From Lachnospiraceae bacterium (GTDB lineage Bacteria; Bacillota; Clostridia; Lachnospirales; Lachnospiraceae), in assembly GCA_024690605.1 (NCBI GenBank), contig JAILOV010000007.1:1-47987 (forward strand): a DNA stretch of 47,987 bases, written 5' to 3'. Both the position numbers and the translations under genes were made by a program. A model generated the notes under the pieces. That model searched no databases, was not told the DNA's origin, and worked only from the letters and a program-made list of their open reading frames with translations. Shown in pieces: positions 27,895 through 35,912 of the stretch (the stretch's first letter is position 1; the number at the start of each line of letters is the position of its first letter).

Positions 27895-29097
27895 TTACTT
27901 CTTCAGATTGATCGTCTCGCCGTCGACCTCAAAGGTGCCGCCCGCCTTCACAACAAAGATCATGGTCCTGCCGGTATTGAACAGTACCTCTTCCCCGTTG
28001 TCGTCATAGTAGTGCGTGGGCTCATAGTCACCCGTCTTCTTCCAGTTGATGTGGATCATCTTGCCGCCGGTTATGAAATAGCCGTCACGCGTCGTGTCGT
28101 GCATCCGGAACGCGAGATAGCCCTTGGCATCGCGCTTCTCATAATAGGTATTCTGGATCACGATATTTTTAAAGGACAGCTGCTCCTGCGTCTCGGCATC
28201 CACCTGCTTGTTGCCGTAGAGTGTCTTGTAATAGAGACCGTCTTCATCATTATAGGAAAGCGCGGACTTGGTCGCCGGATAACTGCCGGCCATATCGATC
28301 TCTTTGGCATCCTTTGCTTCGCTGCCGTATTTCTCCAGCGTGTTGGGCTCCGCGATCGGCGCGAACTGGAAATGCTTCTCCCCGATGTAGCTGTCCTTGT
28401 GGGTCGCCTGATACTTGAGCTTCTCCATGGCCGCCGTCACATGCGCACCGTCGGTAAAGGCCGTATGCTCACTGGTGGAACCGGCCGGCACGCGGAAGAA
28501 AGCACCGCCGTCGGAACCCATCTTGCCGCCGACACCGTTGATATTGTCAATGTCGTTGCGCGTGTTGCGGTTCAGCAGACCGCCGTTCTCATAGAGATAG
28601 AGTTCCGGGCCGCCGTAGTGGATGATGATCGGATCATATTCCAGCGCCGCGTAGATGAAATAGTCACGGATCGAACGGATGTTGCCGATCCGTTCCAGGC
28701 CTTCCCAATCCTCGAGAATGCCCATCTGGCGGCTCATGTCGCCCTCCTCCATGATCTCATAAAAGACGCGGACCTTGTCCAGTCCGTACTGCGGCTGTGC
28801 CTGCTTGTTGACCGGATACATCACCGCCAGCGGGCGCTTCGTGTTCTGATCGCCTGCCACCCACTCATTGGTGAAGAAATCGCGGACCATGCCTTCTTCG
28901 GGCGGCTGGTCGGGATCAACCTCCTCGGGTTCCTCGACCACCTCTTCCGTGCTGGCTTCCGTCGGTGCCGCCACCGGCTTCTCGACCGTTTCAAACTGCA
29001 CGCCGGTATGCGCCGTCTCCGTGGCGCTCTCCCCGCCGCAGCCGGCGATCACCGCCGCCATCAGTATTCCCAGTCCCGCAACGCGTAATTTCTTCAT
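27895..29097 (-). CDS. DUF3048 domain lipoprotein (YerB-like)
   Basis: 400 residues. A lipoprotein signal peptide ends at AVIAGC, so Cys20 would be lipidated and the protein held outside on the membrane. An acidic, Thr/Glu/Pro-rich linker of about 50 residues follows. The DUF3048 region begins near LAVMYPVNKQAQPQYGLDKV and continues with VFYEIMEEGDMSRQMGILED and IGNIRSIRDYFIYAALEYD. The family is related to Bacillus YerB and has no settled activity. GGGGAGGAAGAA precedes the ATG. The position between the HPr-like gene and rfbD suggests a cell-envelope role. Confidence 0.9.
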   Translation of the reverse strand: MKKLRVAGLGILMAAVIAGCGGESATETAHTGVQFETVEKPVAAPTEASTEEVVEEPEEVDPDQPPEEGMVRDFFTNEWVAGDQNTKRPLAVMYPVNKQAQPQYGLDKVRVFYEIMEEGDMSRQMGILEDWEGLERIGNIRSIRDYFIYAALEYDPIIIHYGGPELYLYENGGLLNRNTRNDIDNINGVGGKMGSDGGAFFRVPAGSTSEHTAFTDGAHVTAAMEKLKYQATHKDSYIGEKHFQFAPIAEPNTLEKYGSEAKDAKEIDMAGSYPATKSALSYNDEDGLYYKTLYGNKQVDAETQEQLSFKNIVIQNTYYEKRDAKGYLAFRMHDTTRDGYFITGGKMIHINWKKTGDYEPTHYYDDNGEEVLFNTGRTMIFVVKAGGTFEVDGETINLKK

Positions 29098-29147
29098 TTC
29101 TTCCTCCCCTTCGATGCTCTTCCTTTATATAACGTCTTCTCTGTGGA

Positions 29148-29411
29148 TCATTCTCCCAGTCCGTCTTCGATGGCTTTTGCCACGGTCTCCAACGCCTGCA
29201 CCTCATCCGGACCCTCGCAGTGCAGGGTGATCTCGTCACCGCAGGCGATCGTGGACCCCAGAATGCTCAGGATGCTCTTGGCATTGGCGCTTCCGCCATC
29301 AAACGCAAATGTGATGCTGGACCGGAACTGCATGGCAACATTACAGAGATTGCCGGCAGGTCCCAGATCCAGGCCGGTCATGTTTTTGATCGTAACCTTC
29401 TTCTCAACCAT
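29148..29411 (-). CDS. HPr-like protein lacking His15 (Crh-like)
   Basis: 87 residues, full length for HPr, ending GLGE like Bacillus HPr. The phosphocarrier histidine is missing: where HPr reads G-[LI]-H15-A-R17-P-A, this protein reads GLDLGPAG with Asp15 and Gly17, so it cannot take phosphate from Enzyme I at that site. Ser46 is kept within NAKSILSILG. This is the pattern of Crh, a regulatory HPr paralogue that is phosphorylated only on Ser46 by HPr kinase and acts with CcpA or on metabolic enzymes. The ATG shares a base with the glmM stop (TGATG), so it is made together with GlmM. It could sense carbon state and act on amino-sugar synthesis (inference). Confidence 0.88.
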   Translation of the reverse strand: MVEKKVTIKNMTGLDLGPAGNLCNVAMQFRSSITFAFDGGSANAKSILSILGSTIACGDEITLHCEGPDEVQALETVAKAIEDGLGE

Positions 29412-30760
29412 CAGATCACTGCTTCTTCGATCAGGCGGGCAAGCTTTTCCGCTTCTTCGGAGATCTCCTTCTGATCCCTTCCTTCAATCATCACGCGCAC
29501 CAGCGGTTCTGTTCCGGAAGGTCTGATGAGCACGCGTCCCTCCCCGGCAAATTTCTTTTCCAGCGCATCGATCGCCGCCTGCACCTCGGGATAATCCATA
29601 TAGGCATCCTTTTTGTGCGTCGGCACCTTGGCATTCTTCAGTGCCTGCGGCATGACCTCCATGATCTTTGCCAGTTCCGAGAGCGGTTTGCCCGTATCCA
29701 CCATGACCTGCAGCAGGTGCAGTGCCGAGAGCAGACCGTCACCGGTCGTGTTCTCCTCAAGGAAGATAATGTGTCCCGACTGCTCTCCGCCGAGACTGGC
29801 GCCGATCTCTTTCATGCGCTCCAGCACGTAACGGTCGCCCACTTTGGTCTGCTCGATGCGGATCCCCTCTCTCTCTCCCATCTGGAAAAATCCGAGATTG
29901 CTCATGACCGTGGCCACGATCGTGTCATTGGCCAGACGTCCATGCTCCTTGAGATAGTGTCCGACGATCGCCATATACTGGTCGCCGTCAATGACGCGGC
30001 CGTTCTCATCCACAGCGAGAAGCCGGTCCGCGTCGCCGTCAAAAGCAAGACCCGCGTTTGCCTTTTCATAGACCACGCGCGCCTGCAATTCCTCCATATG
30101 CGTGGAGCCGCAGTTGGCATTGATATTCGTCCCGTCCGGATGCACATGGATCGGGATCACCTCGGCGCCGAGCTGTTTCAGGCATTCCACGGAAGTGTAG
30201 AAGGACGCTCCCTCCGCGCAGTCGACCACCAGACGCATGCCCGTCAGATCAACATCGACAGCGTTCCTGTCATGAATGATATATTCCTCGCGGGCGTCCG
30301 TGCGATAGCGCACGCGGCCGATCCCCTGTCCGATCGGCATGCGGACTCCCTTCAGCTCGCTCCGGATCAGCGCTTCGATCTCGTCCTCCAGCGCATCCGA
30401 AAGCTTGTAGCCCTGACCGTCAAAAAACTTGATCCCGTTAAATTCCATCGGATTGTGTGACGCCGAGATCACAACACCCGCATCCACCTTGTAACGGCGC
30501 GCCAGATAAGCGATCGCGGGCGTCGGCACCACGCCGACAAAAACCGCGTTAGCACCCACACTGCAGGCACCCGCCATCAGTGCGTTGGCAAGCATATCGC
30601 CGGACTGTCTCGTGTCGCATCCCACCATGATCGTCGGCTGATGTCTGGTCTCTCTGGACAGGACATAGGCGCCCGCCTGCCCGAGCTGCATCGCAAGAAG
30701 CGGTGTCAGTTCATCATTGGCGACACCTCTGACGCCGTCTGTCCCGAATAATCTCGCCAT
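29411..30760 (-). CDS. glmM: Phosphoglucosamine mutase
   Basis: 449 residues. Converts glucosamine-6-phosphate to glucosamine-1-phosphate for UDP-GlcNAc and peptidoglycan synthesis. The N-terminus MARLFGTDGVRGVANDELTP is diagnostic, the phosphoserine is S101 in VVISASHNPMEFNG, the metal loop is LAFDGDADRLLAVDENG, and sugar-binding GGEQSGHI and phosphate-binding RPSGTEPLVRVM follow. It completes the cdaA-cdaR-glmM order conserved in Bacillota, where GlmM can bind and restrain CdaA. Six bases separate it from cdaR. Confidence 0.97.
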   Translation of the reverse strand: MARLFGTDGVRGVANDELTPLLAMQLGQAGAYVLSRETRHQPTIMVGCDTRQSGDMLANALMAGACSVGANAVFVGVVPTPAIAYLARRYKVDAGVVISASHNPMEFNGIKFFDGQGYKLSDALEDEIEALIRSELKGVRMPIGQGIGRVRYRTDAREEYIIHDRNAVDVDLTGMRLVVDCAEGASFYTSVECLKQLGAEVIPIHVHPDGTNINANCGSTHMEELQARVVYEKANAGLAFDGDADRLLAVDENGRVIDGDQYMAIVGHYLKEHGRLANDTIVATVMSNLGFFQMGEREGIRIEQTKVGDRYVLERMKEIGASLGGEQSGHIIFLEENTTGDGLLSALHLLQVMVDTGKPLSELAKIMEVMPQALKNAKVPTHKKDAYMDYPEVQAAIDALEKKFAGEGRVLIRPSGTEPLVRVMIEGRDQKEISEEAEKLARLIEEAVI

Positions 30761-30766
30761 AATCCG

Positions 30767-32077
30767 TTATTCCTTTTCGAGATATACCAATACTCTTGTG
30801 CTCTCGCTCTCATAGATTCCCTGCGGGAGCGCAAGATCCACCGCAACAGTATAAGCCCCCTTATCGGGTTTTTCAACCCCGAGGCGCTCCGCCAGGGCTC
30901 CGATATCCACTGTTCCCGTGATATCACGTGCGTTCAGCGCATTCACCTGATTGGAGAGCCCCTGCACGCTGACGGCGATGACCCCGTCTCCCGTGCCGTC
31001 CCCGTCGGTATCGGGCGTCTGGATCGTCGCCTGTATGCCGTCCGGCACATTGACCTTATGGATCTGCGAGACCGGCACTTCGATCTCACGTGTGACTGCT
31101 TTGGCAATCTCCGCCTTCACGCTCACCTGGCCGCTGAAATCGCTGTCTCCGAGGCTCACGCCGCTCGGCAGCATCGAGCGGATGTTCACGCTGGTCGCCA
31201 GATCCGTCGTGAGACCGCCCACATCAAACAGATTGCTGTCGGAGAGTGTCAGCTCTTCCAGGTTCTGCAGATTGGCGCCCTTTCCGGCAAGGAGTACCGA
31301 ATCCGGTGTCACCTCCACATTGCCGGTGAGCAGATATCCCTCTGCCGGCTCCCCGGTGAGTCTGACCGTGATCGGAACACGCTTCGTCTGCAGGATCGAG
31401 ACCGTCACGCGCACCGCGTCGATGTTCTTCATCAGCGAATTGTCGGTGATCTCATTGCCGTCGGCGTCATAAAGGTCGATCTCCGCATCCGTGTTGATGT
31501 CCGATGTGAAGCCTGTCACGTCGACGGTGACAGAGGCAACCGCCACCTGATCGACCACGGACTCGGGACCCGAGATACGCAGCACATTCTGTTCCGTGGA
31601 TATCGTGCCGATCACATAGTCTTCCTCGAGCGTTCCCGTCGTCTTTGCGGAAAGAGCCAGCGTTCTGGTCTTGCTCTCCTCGATGGAAAGACGCACGGTG
31701 TCGATGGAAGGCGTGATCGATTCCACCTGATTGAAGTACTTGTTCGTCGATACACTGATCGTCAGCGTGTCCAGACTGGACAGATTGCTCATGTCAGCCG
31801 TGGCGATCACGTTGTCGCGGGTAAAGGTGTCCGCGACCGACCGCGGCGCAACGATCGCCACCGAAGAGATCACATCGGTGCCGTCAAGAACTTCATAGAC
31901 CTTGCCCTGTCCCGTGATCAGGCTCGTGTTGCGGATCGTCACCGGAATGTTATAGAACCGGACCGTCACCGTCGGGTCATCCAGATTGGTCACCAGAAAC
32001 CAGAGGATCAGCGTAAACAGCAGCGACAGGAGCTTCAGGCCGATATTATTGGTAAAGAATCTCTTCAGCGCGGTCAT
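30767..32077 (-). CDS. cdaR: CdaA regulator, YbbR-domain protein
   Basis: 436 residues. One N-terminal membrane span (LKLLSLLFTLILWFLVTNLD) is followed by a run of about four YbbR repeats outside the cell, recognisable from TVRFYNIPVTIRN, KRVPITVRLTGEPAEGYLL and repeated V-x-P-x-V/S-V-x-L-type strands. CdaR adjusts the c-di-AMP synthase CdaA. The ATG overlaps the cdaA stop by four bases (ATGA), with GGTGGAA upstream. Confidence 0.93.
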   Translation of the reverse strand: MTALKRFFTNNIGLKLLSLLFTLILWFLVTNLDDPTVTVRFYNIPVTIRNTSLITGQGKVYEVLDGTDVISSVAIVAPRSVADTFTRDNVIATADMSNLSSLDTLTISVSTNKYFNQVESITPSIDTVRLSIEESKTRTLALSAKTTGTLEEDYVIGTISTEQNVLRISGPESVVDQVAVASVTVDVTGFTSDINTDAEIDLYDADGNEITDNSLMKNIDAVRVTVSILQTKRVPITVRLTGEPAEGYLLTGNVEVTPDSVLLAGKGANLQNLEELTLSDSNLFDVGGLTTDLATSVNIRSMLPSGVSLGDSDFSGQVSVKAEIAKAVTREIEVPVSQIHKVNVPDGIQATIQTPDTDGDGTGDGVIAVSVQGLSNQVNALNARDITGTVDIGALAERLGVEKPDKGAYTVAVDLALPQGIYESESTRVLVYLEKE

Positions 32078-32997
32078 GCGTTTCCACCTCTTCGATCGGT
32101 CAGGGACGCCCCTGTCGTTCCGCTCTTCCTTCCCTTACCGGTCTTGCCGAAGATCCCTCTGGTCTTCTGTCTCTGTTCCTGCTCCGGCTTGTTCTGGATC
32201 CGGTGCATGAATTCCTTGAGCCGCTCGCCGTTCAGACCGCGCTCGATATTCCCGCCGTACGCGACACTGATGCCGCCGGTCTCCTCCGACACGATCAGCG
32301 TGAGCGCATCCGTTGCTTCCGATATGCCGCATCCCGCGCGGTGTCTGGTTCCCAGTTCCTTGGCTATGTCCGTTCTCTCGGAAAGGGGAAGATAGCAGGT
32401 CGCAGCCGCCACACGGTTCCCCCGGATCACGACCGCTCCGTCATGAAGCGGCGTGTTGTGCTCAAAGATGTTGATCAGCAGCTCGCTGGTCACGACACCG
32501 TCCACCTCGATCCCCGTGCGTTCCACATCGGCGAGCGAGATTTCCTGCTCGATCACGATGAGCGCACCGGTACGCACCGCGGCCATTTCCACACAGGCGC
32601 GGGCGATCTCATCGATCGTGCGGTCAGAGAATCGCTCCTCATTGGCGTGCAGATCAAAAGGCAGAACGGAGGCAATGAATCTGCGCCGACCCAGACCCTC
32701 CAGCGCCTTTCTCAGTTCCGGCTGCATGATGACCACCACGGCGATCACCGCGACATAGAGCACATTGCGGACGATCCACAGGATCGTGGTCATATTGAAG
32801 AAAACGGCGATAACGATGAAGATGACGATGACCACGATACCCTTCAGCATGGACCAGAGCCGCGTGGCCTTTGCCCACACCAGGATCTCATAGATCAAAA
32901 ACGTGATGATGAGGATCTCCACGACATCGGTCCATCGCGGAGTCGGCATATGGAGACTTGCCCAGTTAAAATTCAAGGGGTTCTGAAAAAACTGCAT
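32074..32997 (-). CDS. cdaA: Diadenylate cyclase (c-di-AMP synthase)
   Basis: 307 residues. Joins two ATP into cyclic di-AMP, which controls potassium, osmotic balance and wall state. Three N-terminal membrane spans (about 25-40, 52-67 and 73-92) precede the DAC domain. The catalytic DGA is at 186-188 in PLHDGAVVIRG and RHR at 218-220 in LGTRHRAGCGISE. About 35 basic residues follow the domain. First gene of cdaA-cdaR-glmM; the two unknown membrane genes upstream end ten bases before its start. Confidence 0.97.
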   Translation of the reverse strand: MQFFQNPLNFNWASLHMPTPRWTDVVEILIITFLIYEILVWAKATRLWSMLKGIVVIVIFIVIAVFFNMTTILWIVRNVLYVAVIAVVVIMQPELRKALEGLGRRRFIASVLPFDLHANEERFSDRTIDEIARACVEMAAVRTGALIVIEQEISLADVERTGIEVDGVVTSELLINIFEHNTPLHDGAVVIRGNRVAAATCYLPLSERTDIAKELGTRHRAGCGISEATDALTLIVSEETGGISVAYGGNIERGLNGERLKEFMHRIQNKPEQEQRQKTRGIFGKTGKGRKSGTTGASLTDRRGGNA

Positions 32998-33006
32998 GAT
33001 CTCTTT

Positions 33007-34305
33007 CTACTTTGTCTGGTTTGAACCTTCGTCTCTGCCCACACGCAGAACCCGGTCTCTCATGTCATCATCGGAAACGGCCGGCCGCGCGGAAGCAAGG
33101 TTCCTTGTGGAAGCAGCCGGTGCAGGCCGTGCGGGGCCTCTTCCCCTCGACGGCGCTCCTGCGGAGCCCGTCCTTCCCGCCGATCCGGGCATTCTTCTGA
33201 CCGGTGCTCTGCCGGATGACCCCGGTACCGGTCTTGCCGCACGGTTTGTGCTCCGCGATGAGGGAGTCCGCTCACGGAGAACTTCTTCCTCTTCCTCTCT
33301 GTCCTCTCTGTCCGCACTCCTCTGGGAGGACGATGCCTTGTGAGGCGGTCTGTGCGCCGCGTTATGCGTGCGGTTGATCTTCTTCACTCTTCTCTCCGGT
33401 TCCGCCAGTGTCACCTTGGGAACCGCTTTGACATAATAATAATAGTCATCATCCTCGAACTGCACTCTTTCCGTTCTGGTGTAATCCAGCTGGAAGAAGA
33501 AGAATTCCAGGACAAAACACAGAAAAGCCGACAGGACCGTCCCGATCACCACATTGGCAAAAGAGATCTGCGTGTCATAAAGGAAATCACCGATCATCAG
33601 CGTGATCAGATTCAGGACGGAACCGGTCAGGATCGCGACCTTCCAGGCATGATCCACCGGCAGTCTTCGCAAAAGCCACACGATGACGAGCACCGCCGCA
33701 AAAGCGATCACATAGACCCACATGGCCCGGTTGGTCATGAACCCTGTCAGAAAGGTGCGCAGCTGCACCACGATCTCCGTGTCCTCTCCGACCGCAAGGG
33801 AACTCGCCCCCATGGTCGTCGCATTCTCCTGCACATATTTCAGGAGATGATAGATCACGATCCCGCAGGTCATCGCCGCGACCGACAGCGGACTCGCGAG
33901 CAGTCCCAGCGCGATCGGCATCAGATAAGGCACCCGGAACAGGAACAGTAACGGCGTAAGGACCAGCACAATGGTGTCCCCGGGGCCAAAGCGAAAATAG
34001 AGCAGGAACATGAGCAGGAACAGCACCAGTGTCACACCCAGTGTCTCGATGGAAACCGCATAGAGATGTCCGAAGATAAAGAAGCTGGTGACAAATACCA
34101 TGAAGCCGGCAGGCATAAAGGAGCACAGAAGTGCGCACATCAGAGCGATCGGCAGGGGCTTGATCACGGAAAGATAGCCGATATGCCGGTTGATCGCGAT
34201 CAGTGCCGTGAAACATAAAAGAAACTTCCACAGCGGCGTGATCCACATCTCATACCGGATATAGAAGCTTTTGATAAACTGTTTGATCTCAACCAGTGAC
34301 GTCAT
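33007..34305 (-). CDS. Unknown polytopic membrane protein with disordered basic tail
   Basis: 432 residues, family not recognised. About eight membrane spans cover residues 20-290 (for example LWKFLLCFTALIAINRHIGY and FANVVIGTVLSAFLCFVLEF). After VQFEDDDYYYYVKAVPKVTL there is a cytoplasmic tail of about 110 residues rich in Arg, Ser, Pro and Gly. No transporter or enzyme motif is evident. The start overlaps the upstream gene by four bases (ATGA), and cdaA starts ten bases downstream, so the product may work with the c-di-AMP synthase in the membrane (inference). Confidence 0.8.
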   Translation of the reverse strand: MTSLVEIKQFIKSFYIRYEMWITPLWKFLLCFTALIAINRHIGYLSVIKPLPIALMCALLCSFMPAGFMVFVTSFFIFGHLYAVSIETLGVTLVLFLLMFLLYFRFGPGDTIVLVLTPLLFLFRVPYLMPIALGLLASPLSVAAMTCGIVIYHLLKYVQENATTMGASSLAVGEDTEIVVQLRTFLTGFMTNRAMWVYVIAFAAVLVIVWLLRRLPVDHAWKVAILTGSVLNLITLMIGDFLYDTQISFANVVIGTVLSAFLCFVLEFFFFQLDYTRTERVQFEDDDYYYYVKAVPKVTLAEPERRVKKINRTHNAAHRPPHKASSSQRSADREDREEEEEVLRERTPSSRSTNRAARPVPGSSGRAPVRRMPGSAGRTGSAGAPSRGRGPARPAPAASTRNLASARPAVSDDDMRDRVLRVGRDEGSNQTK

Positions 34306-34736
34306 TCCTCTGTTCCTTCATCCGCACCTTCCCATGCGGGAGCGGCTGCCTCCATTTCGTTTAACTGCGTCAGGCGGCGAAGACCGAGCGCATATTTCCG
34401 GATCCGGCTCTGCATCCTGTGATAGCGTACCGCATAGATAATGCCGGAAAAAACACAATAGGCCGCCGAAGACACAACATAGATCTTGATCGCCTTCAGC
34501 AGAAACTCGACCAGATCCGCGCTGTAAATATCCTGCATGATCAGGTCAAAGTGACTCAGGATATACAATGCACAGATAACAAGAAAAACGATCGTCGCAC
34601 AGACCACCGATCCAATGATGTGATGCGCAATATAATCCACCTGAAAATACCGGCCCGCATCTTCGTCACGGTGCCCCTCCTGCTGCCGGAACAGCGCCAT
34701 GCGGGTCATCAGGATGACCTTTTTCTCCGCTAACAA
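34302..34736 (-). CDS. Unknown small membrane protein
   Basis: About 144 residues from TTG 34736, with GAGGA five bases upstream; an ATG at 34709 with AAGG eight bases before it is also possible (135 residues). Two membrane spans are clear (IIGSVVCATIVFLVICALYI and IYVVSSAAYCVFSGIIYAV), with a basic segment after the second (RYHRMQSRIRKYALGLRRL) and an acidic end. Family not recognised. It is coupled to the next gene by a four-base overlap, so the two membrane proteins are probably made together. Confidence 0.75.
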   Translation of the reverse strand: MLAEKKVILMTRMALFRQQEGHRDEDAGRYFQVDYIAHHIIGSVVCATIVFLVICALYILSHFDLIMQDIYSADLVEFLLKAIKIYVVSSAAYCVFSGIIYAVRYHRMQSRIRKYALGLRRLTQLNEMEAAAPAWEGADEGTEE

Positions 34737-34745
34737 GGAAATCCT

Positions 34746-35156
34746 CTATTTCTTCAGGAACTGCATCGCCGCATGTCCCGTGTTGAGTTTCTTTCTTTCC
34801 GGTGCTGCCGCTACGGGTTTTGCGATCGCATTGCCGAGGCCCGCCGCCAGCTGCGTCTTACACTTGAGGCAATAGCGGCCGGTCTGGATCGGCTCTCCGC
34901 AGTTCTCACAGGTCAGCTGGACCGGTGATCCCTTGGCAAAGACCAGACGCTCCTCACGCACCCACTGCTGGATCTTGGTCATCTTGACCTCGCAGTCCTT
35001 GGCGATCTGGCTCATCGGCGCCGACGGATTGTCCTCGATGTATTTCTTTACCTTCTGAAACTCATCCTCTTCCTTTTTCTTGCAGTCCTCGCAGACCGTA
35101 TCGCCGGCGACCCACTGGAACATCTTCCCGCACTTCGAACAGTTCTTTATCTGCAT
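34746..35156 (-). CDS. YvyF-like flagellar operon protein (TIGR03826)
   Basis: 136 residues. An N-terminal zinc ribbon (CSKCGKMFQWVAGDTVCEDC) leads into a helical region with a winged-helix-like motif (AKDCEVKMTKIQQWVREERL), then a second ribbon (CENCGEPIQTGRYCLKC) and a basic tail. This matches the YvyF/TIGR03826 family that sits between comF and flgM in Bacillus. It has DNA-binding character, but its exact role is unsettled. GGGAGG precedes the ATG. It directly follows comFC here too, and the flagellar rod genes are a few kb upstream. Confidence 0.88.
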   Translation of the reverse strand: MQIKNCSKCGKMFQWVAGDTVCEDCKKKEEDEFQKVKKYIEDNPSAPMSQIAKDCEVKMTKIQQWVREERLVFAKGSPVQLTCENCGEPIQTGRYCLKCKTQLAAGLGNAIAKPVAAAPERKKLNTGHAAMQFLKK

Positions 35157-35174
35157 GATACACCTCCCGCATGC

Positions 35175-35912
35175 CTATAAATGTGTGCCTGCGATCGCAA
35201 CAAACCAGATCCCGGCAACTCCCGCTCCACGAAACGCAGCCGCGACCGCATCGATCGTTGATCCCGATGTATAGATATCGTCAACGATGATAATCCTTTT
35301 GTATTTTACATCATCTGTGCATAATTGAAAAGCGTTTTTCACATTATTCCTGCGCTTTTGTGCGTTGTCAGACTGCTTCATCGGGATCGTGTTCTTCTGC
35401 CGGATGACTAGATCCTGACGCACGGGGATCCCCAGACGATCCGATATGCCAAGGGCGATATCGGCCGCCTGATTGTAGCCCCGCTTCCTCATCCGGGATC
35501 TGTGCAGCGGTACCGGGACAAGCACCTCGGGCCGAAGATCCGTGATCTCTTTCCCCAGACATCCGGCGATCTCTCTGCCAAACCAGCGGGCACTTTCCCG
35601 CCGATTCCTGTACTTGATCCTGTAGATGGCTCTTGCTACGCTGTGATAATCCGCCAGACAGTATCCGAAATCATAGACATGGGGGTGTTTCTCGCAATCC
35701 CGGCAGTAAACACGGTCTGCGCCGCCTTCCTCCCGTCGGATGGACCGGCCGCATTTCATGCAACGCGGTTCCCTCTCATAGACAATGTCTTCACGGCAGC
35801 AGGGACAGATCTGTTCACCAAACGGCAGGATCCGGTCGCAGAGTGGACATCGCGGCGGGTAGATCAGGGCCGCCGCGACATCCGCAAGTTTTTTCAGATC
35901 ACGGACATTCAA
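35175..35912 (-). CDS. comFC: ComF family protein (ComFC)
   Basis: 245 residues. N-terminal zinc-binding cysteines (CPLCDRILPFGEQICPCC, then CMKCG and CRDC) precede a phosphoribosyltransferase-type domain ending in IIIVDDIYTSGSTIDAVAAA, the PRPP-binding motif. ComFC is needed for uptake of transforming DNA in Bacillus and relatives. The only usable start in frame is TTG at 35912, which lies inside the last codons of recD2 with AAGGAGAGG upstream; a stop codon lies five codons further up. The 14-base overlap implies coupling to recD2. Confidence 0.92.
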   Translation of the reverse strand: MNVRDLKKLADVAAALIYPPRCPLCDRILPFGEQICPCCREDIVYEREPRCMKCGRSIRREEGGADRVYCRDCEKHPHVYDFGYCLADYHSVARAIYRIKYRNRRESARWFGREIAGCLGKEITDLRPEVLVPVPLHRSRMRKRGYNQAADIALGISDRLGIPVRQDLVIRQKNTIPMKQSDNAQKRRNNVKNAFQLCTDDVKYKRIIIVDDIYTSGSTIDAVAAAFRGAGVAGIWFVAIAGTHL

